A stretch of DNA of 64,000 nucleotides from Catellicoccus marimammalium M35/04/3. Its GTDB lineage: Bacteria; Bacillota; Bacilli; Lactobacillales; Catellicoccaceae. The position numbers were made by a program, and so were the translations under genes. The notes under the pieces were generated by a model that saw only the letters and a program-made list of their open reading frames with translations, was not told the DNA's origin and ran no database searches. The DNA is taken from contig NZ_AMYT01000008.1 in assembly GCF_000313915.1 (NCBI RefSeq), positions 42,088 to 106,087 on the forward strand, written 5' to 3'. Below are positions 26,431 to 34,874 of the stretch, one piece after another; position 1 is the first letter of the stretch, and every line of letters starts with the position of its first letter.

Positions 26431-26929
26431 CCTCTTCTCCTTCCATTACAATCGGTGCAAACGTAGCATCCACTAAGTCGACAAAAACCTTTGGATCGAC
26501 TTCTACTTGTAACCCACGACGTCCTGCAGAAACGGTAATTGTTTCTAAAGACTGTGCTTGTTCGTCAATATAAGTGGGGAATGTTTTTTTCATTCCTAAA
26601 GGCGAACATCCTCCACGTACATATCCAGTTAATCCTTCTAATTCTTTTAAGGGTAATAATTCCACTCGTTTATTGTGAGAAGCAACGGCTAATTTTTTTA
26701 AATCAATCGTTGCATCTCCAGGCACTACAGCTACGACAGGACCTGTATCTTTTCCCACTGTAACAATCGTTTTATAAACGTGAGCAAGTTTTTTATCTAA
26801 TGCTTCTGCGACGTGTTCTGCATCTAAAGCATCTTCTTTCCAAGCATACTCATGAATCTCATAAGGAATTTTTGCTCGGTCTAATTGTCGCATTGCGTTT
26901 GTTTTTTGGATTTTTTTCTTCTTTGCCAT
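26423..26929 (-). CDS. ybaK: Cys-tRNA(Pro)/Cys-tRNA(Cys) deacylase, YbaK/EbsC family
   Basis: Hydrolyses mischarged Cys-tRNA(Pro). The 168 residues show KTNAMRQLDRAKIPYE, VYKTIVTVGKDTG, VVAVVPGDATIDLKKLA and YVRGGCSPLGMKK, the family signatures; the Lys in VYKT is the known functional residue. The ATG at 26927-26929 has GAGGA seven bases upstream, so the long 49-base overlap with aroD appears real. Confidence 0.92.
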   Translation of the reverse strand: MAKKKKIQKTNAMRQLDRAKIPYEIHEYAWKEDALDAEHVAEALDKKLAHVYKTIVTVGKDTGPVVAVVPGDATIDLKKLAVASHNKRVELLPLKELEGLTGYVRGGCSPLGMKKTFPTYIDEQAQSLETITVSAGRRGLQVEVDPKVFVDLVDATFAPIVMEGEEDE

Positions 26930-27621
26930 AATTCTTCCTCGATTTGTTTCATTTCATTGGCGGTAAACTGTCCTTCTTCTCGGCAACAGCTTCCTACACT
27001 TGCATAGACAAACTGCTCCTCTAATTCTGGAGCGAGTGCTCGACTCCATTTGCCACAATCTTGCATCACCATTAAGCTAAAAGGAATTTCTGCTTGCGTC
27101 CAACGCTCTTGTTCTAACAAAAGCCAATCGGTATCTTGAGAAAGTCCTAATGGATCTACCGCCATTTTGATTTGTTTAGGTTCTAACTCTAGTAATTCAC
27201 TTCCAATAGCTACTCGCTGTTTGGCCTCTTCTCCATAAAGATGCGTACTTACTAAAAGATGTTCTTTTGGCCATTCTCCCCATAGCGGTAAATGTTCTGC
27301 GATAAAAGAGCACTCAACATCGATATAATCTAGAGGTTGAGTGAGTAAATACGTGTATACTTCTTCTCGTTTCTCTTTTTCTTCTTCATTCACTTCTCTT
27401 TTTTCTGTGCGATAAGTAACCATCAATTCTTTTTTGGGAAAAGTCGTTTGAAAATCACGAATCACTGCTTCGAAAGCTGTGGGTTGATTTTCTTTTAAAA
27501 TATCAATTCTCCACTCTAAAACATCAAAAGGAAGTGAACCTAAACTGGCTTTAAAGCGATGCCATTCTTTAAAATGTAAAATTCGCATGGGAATGACGAT
27601 TTTTGTTTTTTTGAATTCCAT
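26881..27621 (-). CDS. aroD: Type I 3-dehydroquinate dehydratase, divergent
   Basis: Shikimate pathway step that dehydrates 3-dehydroquinate through a Schiff base. Family landmarks are present: EWRIDIL (about 36-42), His in VSTHLYG (about 140), the Schiff-base Lys in IKMAVDP (about 165) and the Gly-x-x-Ser-Arg block CGKWSRALAPE (about 202). The tail EELWQRRKKSKKQ is basic and lies in the overlap with ybaK. RBS is poor and the start overlaps the upstream methyltransferase gene by 53 bases, so translation is probably coupled. No other shikimate gene is in the window. Confidence 0.8.
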   Translation of the reverse strand: MEFKKTKIVIPMRILHFKEWHRFKASLGSLPFDVLEWRIDILKENQPTAFEAVIRDFQTTFPKKELMVTYRTEKREVNEEEKEKREEVYTYLLTQPLDYIDVECSFIAEHLPLWGEWPKEHLLVSTHLYGEEAKQRVAIGSELLELEPKQIKMAVDPLGLSQDTDWLLLEQERWTQAEIPFSLMVMQDCGKWSRALAPELEEQFVYASVGSCCREEGQFTANEMKQIEEELWQRRKKSKKQTQCDN

Positions 27622-28768
27622 AAGTGCACACCTTCAAATAATTTCCTTCTTTGTATTGCTTACTTACAACAAAGTCTTTGGGTAAAGAATCAAAGAATAA
27701 TTCTTCATAATTCCAATGTTCTTTTTGTAACGTTTCTTCAATCATCGCGCGATAATGAGGTAAAGAAACATTCGCCGCATTGGTAGAACAAATAATGATT
27801 CCTCCTTCTTCTTTGACTAAAGGCAAAATCGCTGCGACAAGTTTCCCATAGTCTTTTGCGACAGAAAAGGTCTTTTTCCCATTACGAGCAAAGCTTGGTG
27901 GATCTAAAATGACCATATCAAATTGGATTCCTTTTTTCTTCGCCCAATCACAATAAGAGAAAATATCCATTACTCGAATTTCATGGTCTTCGGGATTTAA
28001 TCCATTAATGATAAAGTTTTCTCTTGTTTTTTCTAAACTGCGACTGGCAAGGTCCACACTAACCGTTTGATAAGCTCCTCCCATCGCTGCCGCAATAGAA
28101 AAGGCTCCAGTATAACTAAAAGCGTTCAATACTTTCATACCACAAGCTTGTCCATCAACTAAGCGACCTCGTACTTCATGTTGATCTAAAAAGATTCCTG
28201 TCATCCATCCTTCATCTAAAGCCACTTCATATTTTACGCCGTTTTCCACAATTGAGAAATGTTCTGGCGCAATATCACCAGAAAAATGTTGGCTCACTGG
28301 ACGGTCACTTTGGAAGCGAATTTTCAAATAACTTCCTTTGACTACATCTTTAAATACTTCTGTAAAAGCTTCTAATAGTAAGAAACGTTGTGTATATAAT
28401 ACCTCATTATAAAAAGAAAAGACGGCATAATCATTATATAAATCAACAGTTAATCCACCTAGTCCATCACCTTCTGCGTTAAATAGACGAAAGGCAGAAG
28501 TAGTATCTTGGTGTGCAAAATAATAATCTCTTCTTGCTCTTGCTTTTTTAAATAAACGAGTAAAAAAGGAAACATCTAGTGGTTCTTTTTCTTTCGTTAA
28601 AATAAAGCCTGCTGCTTTATGTTGTTCACATAAGTAACCATAGCCTAAAAATTGATTTTTTTGGTTATAAAAGGCTTTAAATCCGTTTGGTTCTCCTTCA
28701 CATTTCGTAATATTTTCGCGATGAATCATCATCGCTTCTGGATTTTTACGCAAAATCACACGTTCCAT
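27569..28768 (-). CDS. Class I SAM-dependent rRNA methyltransferase, RlmI/YwbD-like with PUA domain
   Basis: 399 residues: N-terminal PUA-like domain (about 1-75), RNA-binding middle domain, then a Rossmann methyltransferase with VLNAFSYTGAFSIAAA (SAM motif I), VSVDLA, DMVILDPPSFARN (the NPP-like catalytic motif) and GGIIICSTN. This matches RlmI-type 23S rRNA cytosine-C5 methyltransferases. The C-terminus (IQKNKNRHSHANFTF) extends past the usual end and overlaps aroD. Confidence 0.88.
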   Translation of the reverse strand: MERVILRKNPEAMMIHRENITKCEGEPNGFKAFYNQKNQFLGYGYLCEQHKAAGFILTKEKEPLDVSFFTRLFKKARARRDYYFAHQDTTSAFRLFNAEGDGLGGLTVDLYNDYAVFSFYNEVLYTQRFLLLEAFTEVFKDVVKGSYLKIRFQSDRPVSQHFSGDIAPEHFSIVENGVKYEVALDEGWMTGIFLDQHEVRGRLVDGQACGMKVLNAFSYTGAFSIAAAMGGAYQTVSVDLASRSLEKTRENFIINGLNPEDHEIRVMDIFSYCDWAKKKGIQFDMVILDPPSFARNGKKTFSVAKDYGKLVAAILPLVKEEGGIIICSTNAANVSLPHYRAMIEETLQKEHWNYEELFFDSLPKDFVVSKQYKEGNYLKVCTYGIQKNKNRHSHANFTF

Positions 28769-28862
28769 TCATTTCCCTCCTCGTTTGATCTATTCTTTTC
28801 TATTATATCATCGTTCTTGGTGGATTTTTAAAGAAAATATTAGGAATATAAAAAAGAATTGC

Positions 28863-28890
28863 TTGATTTTTAAAAGATGAGTATTATGAT
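28863..28890 (+). promoter_or_regulatory. Promoter of ltaS
   Basis: TTGATT (28863-28868), 16-base spacer, TATGAT (28885-28890), a sigma-A type promoter 63 bases upstream of the GTG start. Confidence 0.6.
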
Positions 28891-28952
28891 AGTGATACTG
28901 TTTCAGTCGAATCAAGGAATTTCGAGATTTTAAATAGAAAGAAGGTACTTTT

Positions 28953-31103
28953 GTGAAGAAATTTTCTTTGAAAAAAGTATTGAATACACGAATGGGTTAC
29001 TTTGCTTTGTTAGCTTTAATTACTTGGTTAACAAATATTTATGCCTACTTTACAACATTTAATTTAGGGATTCAAAGTCCATTTCAATACTTTATTTTAA
29101 TTATTAATCCAATTGCGACTACCTTATTATTACTAAGTATTGGTTTATATTGTAAAAAAGGGAAAACTGCCTATATTTTAATGACTACAATTGCGATTTT
29201 GATGAACATTCTTCTTTTCAGTAATGTTGTCTATTATCGTGAATTTTCTGATTTTATTACCGTGAACTCTATTTTAGGGGTAGGAAGTGTAGCTTCTGGT
29301 TTGAAATCAGATATTTTCAAATTAATTCATCCACATGATATTGTGTATTGGATTAGTTATATCGTGATTTTCATTTTATTTGCGACAAAATACTTAAAAG
29401 TGGATCAACGTCCATTACCAAAACGAGTAGCATTTGCGATGAGTAGTTTAGCCGTTTTCATTTTTGGTGCGAACTTAACGTTAGCAGAAATTGACCGTCC
29501 TGAATTATTAAGCCGTACATTCTCTCATGATTATATGGTGAAATATTTAGGAATTAACGCCTTTACGACTTACGATGGAATTCAAACGTATAAGATTGAC
29601 CAACGTCGTGCGCAAGCGAGTGAAATGGATTTAACTCGTGTCGAAAAATATGTAAAAGATCACTATGCTGCACCAAATCCTAAGTACTTTGGTATGGCCA
29701 AAGGTCGTAATGTCGTTGTCATTCACTTAGAAAGTTTACAACAGTTCATTATTGACTATAAGTATAAAGATAAAGACGGAAAACAGTATGAGGTAACTCC
29801 ATTTTTAAATAAATTATTCCACGATAAACAAACTTTTGCGTTTGATAACTTCTTCCACCAAGTAGGTTCAGGAAAAACAAGTGACGCAGAAACATTAATG
29901 GAAAATTCTTTATTTGGATTAAGCCAAGGACCAATTATGGTTCAATTGGGCGGTAAAAATACATTCCAAGCTGCACCAAATATTTTAAAACAAAATGGAA
30001 ACTATACTTCAGCTGTCTTCCACGGAAATGATGGTACATTCTGGAACCGTAATGAAGCATATAAACACTTTGGTTTTGATTATTTCTTCGATTCCTCATA
30101 TTTTGATTTAAACCCAAGTAATTCTTTCCAATATGGATTACACGATAAATATATGATTAAAGACTCAATCAAATACTTAGAACGTATGCAACAACCATTC
30201 TATGTTAAATTCTTAAACGTATCGAACCACTATCCTTTTGCTCCATTCAAAGGCAAAGAAAGTGGCTTCCCAATCGCAGATACTGGCGATGATACAGTTA
30301 ACGGATATTTTGCGACAGCGAACTATTTAGATGAAGCCGTACGCGAATTATTCGATTACTTCAAGAAATCTGGATTATACGACAAATCTATCTTTATCTT
30401 ATATGGAGACCACTACGGTATTTCTAACACTCGTGCGAAAAATGCCTTATCTCCATTATTAGGTAAATCTCCAGAAACATGGACAGACTTTGATGATATG
30501 CAAATGCAACGTGTTCCTTATATGATCCATATTCCAGGTCAAGATAAAGGATTTATCGACCATACTTATGGTGGACAAGTTGACAATTTACCAACCATCT
30601 TACATTTATTAGGAATTAACACGAAAAACTATATTGAATTAGGTCAAGATTTATTCTCTAAAGAAAATCAACAAATTGTTGCCTTCCGTAATGGAAACTA
30701 TGTTACTCCACAATTTACATCGATTGATGGAGAAGTTTATTCCAATAAAACTGGAAAACCAATTAAAAAACCAACGAAAAAACAACAAAAAACGATTAAT
30801 TATGATGCCAAACAAGTAGAAGAACAATTACAGGTTTCAGATGAAATCAATAATGGAGACTTACTACGCTTTGCTAATAACGGCATCAAACCAGTAGATC
30901 CTAGTCAATTTAATTACAAAGATCAAATGGAACGATTACAAAAAGAGGAAAAAGAAAAAGGTAAGGATTCAACAAGTGTTTATAATAAAAACCACAATCA
31001 ATCCACTACTTCTTTATTCCAATCTAAGTCTTACCAAGAGCTCCATGGAAAAACGAAATACTCTACTTCCGAGAACTCTAAAGACAAAGAAGAAGAAAAA
31101 TAA
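28953..31103 (+). CDS. ltaS: Lipoteichoic acid synthase
   Basis: Polymerises glycerol-phosphate from phosphatidylglycerol outside the membrane. 716 residues: five membrane helices (about 15-190), then an extracellular sulfatase-like domain with HLESLQQF, catalytic Thr in GSGKTSDAE (about 306), and the metal-binding YGDHYGIS and HTYGGQVDNLPTI blocks. The long hydrophilic C-terminal tail (about 600-716), rich in Lys, Gln and Glu, is typical of family members. Start is a GTG with AGAAGG eight bases upstream. Together with the lipid kinase at 1.4-2.3 kb it gives both sides of the lipoteichoic acid/diacylglycerol cycle. Confidence 0.95.
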   Translation: MKKFSLKKVLNTRMGYFALLALITWLTNIYAYFTTFNLGIQSPFQYFILIINPIATTLLLLSIGLYCKKGKTAYILMTTIAILMNILLFSNVVYYREFSDFITVNSILGVGSVASGLKSDIFKLIHPHDIVYWISYIVIFILFATKYLKVDQRPLPKRVAFAMSSLAVFIFGANLTLAEIDRPELLSRTFSHDYMVKYLGINAFTTYDGIQTYKIDQRRAQASEMDLTRVEKYVKDHYAAPNPKYFGMAKGRNVVVIHLESLQQFIIDYKYKDKDGKQYEVTPFLNKLFHDKQTFAFDNFFHQVGSGKTSDAETLMENSLFGLSQGPIMVQLGGKNTFQAAPNILKQNGNYTSAVFHGNDGTFWNRNEAYKHFGFDYFFDSSYFDLNPSNSFQYGLHDKYMIKDSIKYLERMQQPFYVKFLNVSNHYPFAPFKGKESGFPIADTGDDTVNGYFATANYLDEAVRELFDYFKKSGLYDKSIFILYGDHYGISNTRAKNALSPLLGKSPETWTDFDDMQMQRVPYMIHIPGQDKGFIDHTYGGQVDNLPTILHLLGINTKNYIELGQDLFSKENQQIVAFRNGNYVTPQFTSIDGEVYSNKTGKPIKKPTKKQQKTINYDAKQVEEQLQVSDEINNGDLLRFANNGIKPVDPSQFNYKDQMERLQKEEKEKGKDSTSVYNKNHNQSTTSLFQSKSYQELHGKTKYSTSENSKDKEEEK

Positions 31104-31134
31104 AATAAGAGAGGTTCCCTCTCTTATTTTTTTC
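31102..31134 (+). terminator. Terminator of ltaS
   Basis: AAAATAAGAGAGG (31102-31114) and CCTCTCTTATTTT (31118-31130) followed by TTT. Confidence 0.85.
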
Positions 31135-31163
31135 CTCACTTATTCAACAAAAGGAGTCTGTTT

Positions 31164-32093
31164 ATGAAAAAGAAAAACTTATTTTATACATTCATCATTT
31201 TGATGGCTACTCTTTTCTTTTTAACTGCTTGTGGGAAAAAAGAAGAGAAGAAAGAAATGACCATTACTACTACCTTCTATCCAATGTATTACTTCACAAA
31301 AGAAATTGTTGGGGATAAAGCAGATGTCATTATGCTAGATGGTGGCAAAACAGAAATTCATGACTATGAACCTAGCGCTAAGGATATTGCTCAAATCGAA
31401 AATAGTAAACTATTTGTCTATAATAGTAACGACATGGAAACTTTTGTGCCTAAATTACTTACTTCTTTACCTAAAGATCATAAAGTAGAAATTGTTGAAG
31501 CAGCAAAAGGTATTCCTCTTCATAAAGCAGAAGCAGAACATCATGAAGAACATGAAGGAGAACATCATCACGATGCCGATCCTCACGTTTGGCTGGACCC
31601 TGTCTTAGCGAAAAAAGAAGTAAAAAATATTTATGATGGTGTCATCAAAGTAGATCCTAAAAATAAAGACTATTACGAAAAAAATTATCAAACGTTAGAG
31701 AAAAAATTAGATCAATTGAATCAAGATTTTGCGACATCAATGAAAAAATGTCCAAATAAAACGTTCATTACTCAACACGCAGCGTTCTACTATTTAGCTC
31801 ATCAATATGGATTAACACAAGAAGCGATTTCTGGTATTGATTCTACCTTAGAACCAAGTCCTAAAAAATTAGCTGAAATCCAAAAATATATGCAAAAACA
31901 TGATATTCATACGATTTTTGTCGAAAGTGGATTAAATCCAAAAATTGCAAAATCAATTCAAGAAGCAACCAAAGCTAAATTAGCTACATTAAATACGCTA
32001 GAACAAGTCTCAACAAAAGACCAAAAAGATGGAATCGATTACTTCTCTATTATGCAAGAAAACCGCAAAGCCTTAGAAAAAGCGTTACAATAA
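31164..32093 (+). CDS. adcA: Zinc ABC transporter substrate-binding lipoprotein (AdcA/ZnuA type)
   Basis: Signal peptide with lipobox LTAC (Cys about 20), cluster A-I metal-binding protein of 309 residues. A His/Glu-rich loop (HHEEHEGEHHHDADPH, about 128-143) and the ligand HVWLDP, then TQHAAFYYLAHQYGL and the C-terminal Asp/Glu region typical of zinc-binding family members. There is no ZinT domain as in the longer AdcA proteins. No permease or ATPase gene is nearby, so it must use a transporter encoded elsewhere. AAAAGGAG precedes the ATG. No clear AdcR operator was seen. Confidence 0.88.
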   Translation: MKKKNLFYTFIILMATLFFLTACGKKEEKKEMTITTTFYPMYYFTKEIVGDKADVIMLDGGKTEIHDYEPSAKDIAQIENSKLFVYNSNDMETFVPKLLTSLPKDHKVEIVEAAKGIPLHKAEAEHHEEHEGEHHHDADPHVWLDPVLAKKEVKNIYDGVIKVDPKNKDYYEKNYQTLEKKLDQLNQDFATSMKKCPNKTFITQHAAFYYLAHQYGLTQEAISGIDSTLEPSPKKLAEIQKYMQKHDIHTIFVESGLNPKIAKSIQEATKAKLATLNTLEQVSTKDQKDGIDYFSIMQENRKALEKALQ

Positions 32094-32099
32094 TACAAA

Positions 32100-32132
32100 A
32101 AAAGAAGCATCCAAAAGTTGGATGCTTCTTTT
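32100..32132. terminator. Bidirectional terminator between adcA and sdaAA
   Basis: AAAAGAAGCATCCAA (32100-32114) pairs with TTGGATGCTTCTTTT (32118-32132). Confidence 0.85.
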
Positions 32133-32141
32133 CTTATTTTT

Positions 32142-33029
32142 CTATTCTTCTTCGCTAACGTCTTGACCAAAGATTTCAATCTTCATACGACGTCCTGTTG
32201 GTGTATCGGCTAAACCACCCAATCCTGTTTCACGTAATTCAGATGGTAAAGAGCGACCAACTACACGCATCGCTTCAATCACTTCATCGGCAGGAATTTC
32301 ATTTTCAATTCCTGCTAGAGCCATGTCCGCACAAATCATCGCGTTCACCGCTCCAATTGTATTACGTTTTACACAAGGAATCTCTACTAATCCTGCTACA
32401 GGGTCACAAACTAATCCTAATAAGTTCCCCATCGCCATACCAAAGGCATCTGCACTTTGTTTAGGTGTACCACCTGCTACAGCTACTGCAGCCGCAGCAC
32501 CCATCGCAGAGGCACTTCCTACTTCTGCTTGACATCCGCCCATCGCTCCAGCAATCATCGCATTATTCGCTACGACCATGCCAAATAAAGCAGCAGTAAA
32601 TAAAAATTCTAATTGTTGGTCTTCTGTCCAACCTAATTTTTTCGTTAAAGTAAATAAAATTCCTGGTAAGGTTCCTGTAGAACCAGCAGTTGGTGTAGCA
32701 CAGACAATACCCATTGCCGCGTTGACTTCATTTGTTGCTAAGGCATCTTGTACTCCTTGTAAGACTACATCTCCACAAAGAGTATTTCCTTTCGCACGAT
32801 ATTCAGCCATTTTTTTTGCTCCTCCACCGGTTAAACCTGTAGAGGAAGTTACGCCTTTTGCTCCTTGTTCTGTAGCGGCTTTCATTACACGAAGGTTTTC
32901 TTTCATCCCTTCAATAATTTCATAGCGAGTAGATCCTCGAACTTGTTGTTCTTGTTCAATCATCAACTCAGCAATTGATTTATTTTCACGTTCTGCTCTT
33001 TCAAGAATTTCTGCAATTGTCTCAATCAT
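32142..33029 (-). CDS. sdaAA: L-serine dehydratase, alpha subunit
   Basis: Iron-sulfur enzyme converting L-serine to pyruvate and ammonia, with the beta subunit encoded 11 bases upstream. 295 residues with SSTGLTGGGAKKM, NTLCGD, GIVCATPTAGSTGTLPG, GLVCDPVAGLVEIPCVKRN; the cysteines of these blocks ligate the 4Fe-4S cluster. The C-terminus PTGRRMKIEIFG is characteristic. Part of an sdaAB-sdaAA operon, possibly with the GT2 gene further upstream. Confidence 0.95.
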   Translation of the reverse strand: MIETIAEILERAERENKSIAELMIEQEQQVRGSTRYEIIEGMKENLRVMKAATEQGAKGVTSSTGLTGGGAKKMAEYRAKGNTLCGDVVLQGVQDALATNEVNAAMGIVCATPTAGSTGTLPGILFTLTKKLGWTEDQQLEFLFTAALFGMVVANNAMIAGAMGGCQAEVGSASAMGAAAAVAVAGGTPKQSADAFGMAMGNLLGLVCDPVAGLVEIPCVKRNTIGAVNAMICADMALAGIENEIPADEVIEAMRVVGRSLPSELRETGLGGLADTPTGRRMKIEIFGQDVSEEE

Positions 33030-33040
33030 TGATTTTCCTC

Positions 33041-33718
33041 CTAACCTAAGCGGATTGCTTTATCGACGTGTAAACGGTCAAATAAAGCTTCTACTTCTAA
33101 TGAAGTTAATTGACGGTCTGTATTTAATAAGGTTAAATAGCGACCATCCATTGCGGCGCTTTGGAAAGAATCAATGGTTACTCCTAAAACGTCACAAATT
33201 TCATCCACCTTTTCCTTATAGACAGGAAGATGTGATTTTAATACAACTAAATTGGTTGTGTAACAAGGTTCGATACGTAATCCTTGATCATCAATAAAGC
33301 GAATTTCCATCGCTCCACCACCAATAGAAACGCCAGTGACGGTTAACGTACTTTCTTCATCACTTACTTCAACGACAGCCGTATTCGCATGTTGGCAAGG
33401 ACTTGGTTCTTTGGATTCAATAAATTCAAATTCCATGCCTGCTTCTCTTGCCAAATCTAATGCTTGACTGACACGATTATCCGCAGCTTTCATTCCCATT
33501 AATCCAGCAATCATCGCATAATCTGTACCATGTCCTTGGTGTGTTTGAGCAAAAGATTCATAATACGTTACGCGTACTTTTTGTGGCATTTTACCAAATA
33601 ATTGGAAAATTGCTCGACCAATCGCACATACACCGGCTGTGTGCGAACTGGATGGTCCAACCATGATTGGGCCAATAATGTCAAAACAACTGTTGTAATT
33701 AAAACGTTTTTTAGTCAT
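33041..33718 (-). CDS. sdaAB: L-serine dehydratase, beta subunit
   Basis: 225 residues. The N-terminal domain carries DIIGPIMVGPSSSHTAGV, the substrate-binding signature, and the C-terminal part (about 145-225) is an ACT-like regulatory domain (VVLKSHLPVYKEKVDEIC). It is the upstream partner of the alpha subunit. The preceding glycosyltransferase gene ends 12 bases upstream, so read-through transcription is likely. Confidence 0.95.
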   Translation of the reverse strand: MTKKRFNYNSCFDIIGPIMVGPSSSHTAGVCAIGRAIFQLFGKMPQKVRVTYYESFAQTHQGHGTDYAMIAGLMGMKAADNRVSQALDLAREAGMEFEFIESKEPSPCQHANTAVVEVSDEESTLTVTGVSIGGGAMEIRFIDDQGLRIEPCYTTNLVVLKSHLPVYKEKVDEICDVLGVTIDSFQSAAMDGRYLTLLNTDRQLTSLEVEALFDRLHVDKAIRLG

Positions 33719-33730
33719 AGTCCCACTTCC

Positions 33731-34747
33731 TTACTGAAAACCAATTAATTGTTTTGCTAAAAGATAAAAAACTTCAGAAAGTTTACGTCCACCTTTAGTT
33801 GGAATATTCATCGAACGTCCTAAAATTCCATGGCGAATCTTTTGATAAGTTTTTCGATCTTTTTGCTTCAAATATGACCATAGTTCATCCTTTTTCTTTA
33901 ATGCTTCTTCACTATGTGAGCGAATTAAAACGATAGAAGAGACCGTCATCATAATTGATAAATATTTCATCATATAATTGCGTAGTTTTTTGTTTTTAAT
34001 TTCTTGTAATTGATATTGATCAATTAGTTCTTTGGTAATAAAAATTTGTTGACCAACTCTCTTAATCATCATTTTTTCGTTCACGGATTGATCATCACGA
34101 CCGATAAAGTAACGATAGAAGTTCACATCCAGATAGTACATTTTTTGTACATAAGGGAGTGGATAATATACATAAATATTATCTACATAGAACGTATGTC
34201 GAGGTAATTGTAACCCAATTTCCTTTAACAATGCTGTACGATAAATAACGGAATGCATCAAAATATATTGATCTAGGCGGAATTTACCGATATCTTCCCA
34301 AGTAAAGATTTTTTGTTGTGGGAAAACATTACGATATCGGACTACCTTTTTATGTTTCATCCCTACTTTTTCATAAACATAGTTTGCGATTAGCATATCT
34401 ATTTGCTCATGATTTTCTTCTAAATTACGTAAAGTCGCAAGAACTTTTTGTAATGCTTCTTCATTCACCCAGTCATCGCTATCGACTACTTTAAAATATT
34501 TTCCTGTCGCTGCTTTTAGACCGGCATTCACTGCAGCACCGTGTCCCCCATTTTCTTGATTAATAACCTTAACAATTGTGGGGTATTTTTCTGCATAATA
34601 TTGTGCAATACGAGCTGTATCATCGACAGAGCCATCATTTACAATGATAATTTCCACTTCTTCCCCACCGGTTAATACAGTTTCAATCGCATGCCCCATA
34701 TAATCTTGTGAATTATAACAGGGGATTGCAAATGAAATATATTTCAT
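33731..34747 (-). CDS. Family 2 glycosyltransferase
   Basis: 338 residues, GT-A fold: FAIPCYNSQDYMG at the start, IIIVNDGSVDDTA, ENGGHGAAVNAGLKAATGKYFKVVDSDDW with the DxD-like Asp pair, and no membrane helices, so it acts in the cytoplasm on a lipid-linked or other acceptor. Similar proteins are found singly in many Lactobacillales; donor and product are unknown. It lies directly upstream of sdaAB, which is not an obvious functional link. Confidence 0.82.
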   Translation of the reverse strand: MKYISFAIPCYNSQDYMGHAIETVLTGGEEVEIIIVNDGSVDDTARIAQYYAEKYPTIVKVINQENGGHGAAVNAGLKAATGKYFKVVDSDDWVNEEALQKVLATLRNLEENHEQIDMLIANYVYEKVGMKHKKVVRYRNVFPQQKIFTWEDIGKFRLDQYILMHSVIYRTALLKEIGLQLPRHTFYVDNIYVYYPLPYVQKMYYLDVNFYRYFIGRDDQSVNEKMMIKRVGQQIFITKELIDQYQLQEIKNKKLRNYMMKYLSIMMTVSSIVLIRSHSEEALKKKDELWSYLKQKDRKTYQKIRHGILGRSMNIPTKGGRKLSEVFYLLAKQLIGFQ

Positions 34748-34837
34748 TTCCGTTCCTCTTTTCTTCTTTCTTTCTAGTTCCTTCTAAATTCTAACATATT
34801 TACCCCTTTTCTCCTACCCATTCCCCATTTTTCCATA

Positions 34838-34870
34838 GAAAAAAAGGATATCTCAAAAGATATCCTTTTT
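34838..34870 (-). terminator. Terminator of the peptidoglycan hydrolase gene
   Basis: AAAAAGGATATC (34841-34852) with GATATCCTTTTT (34859-34870). Confidence 0.85.
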
Positions 34871-34874
34871 CTTA

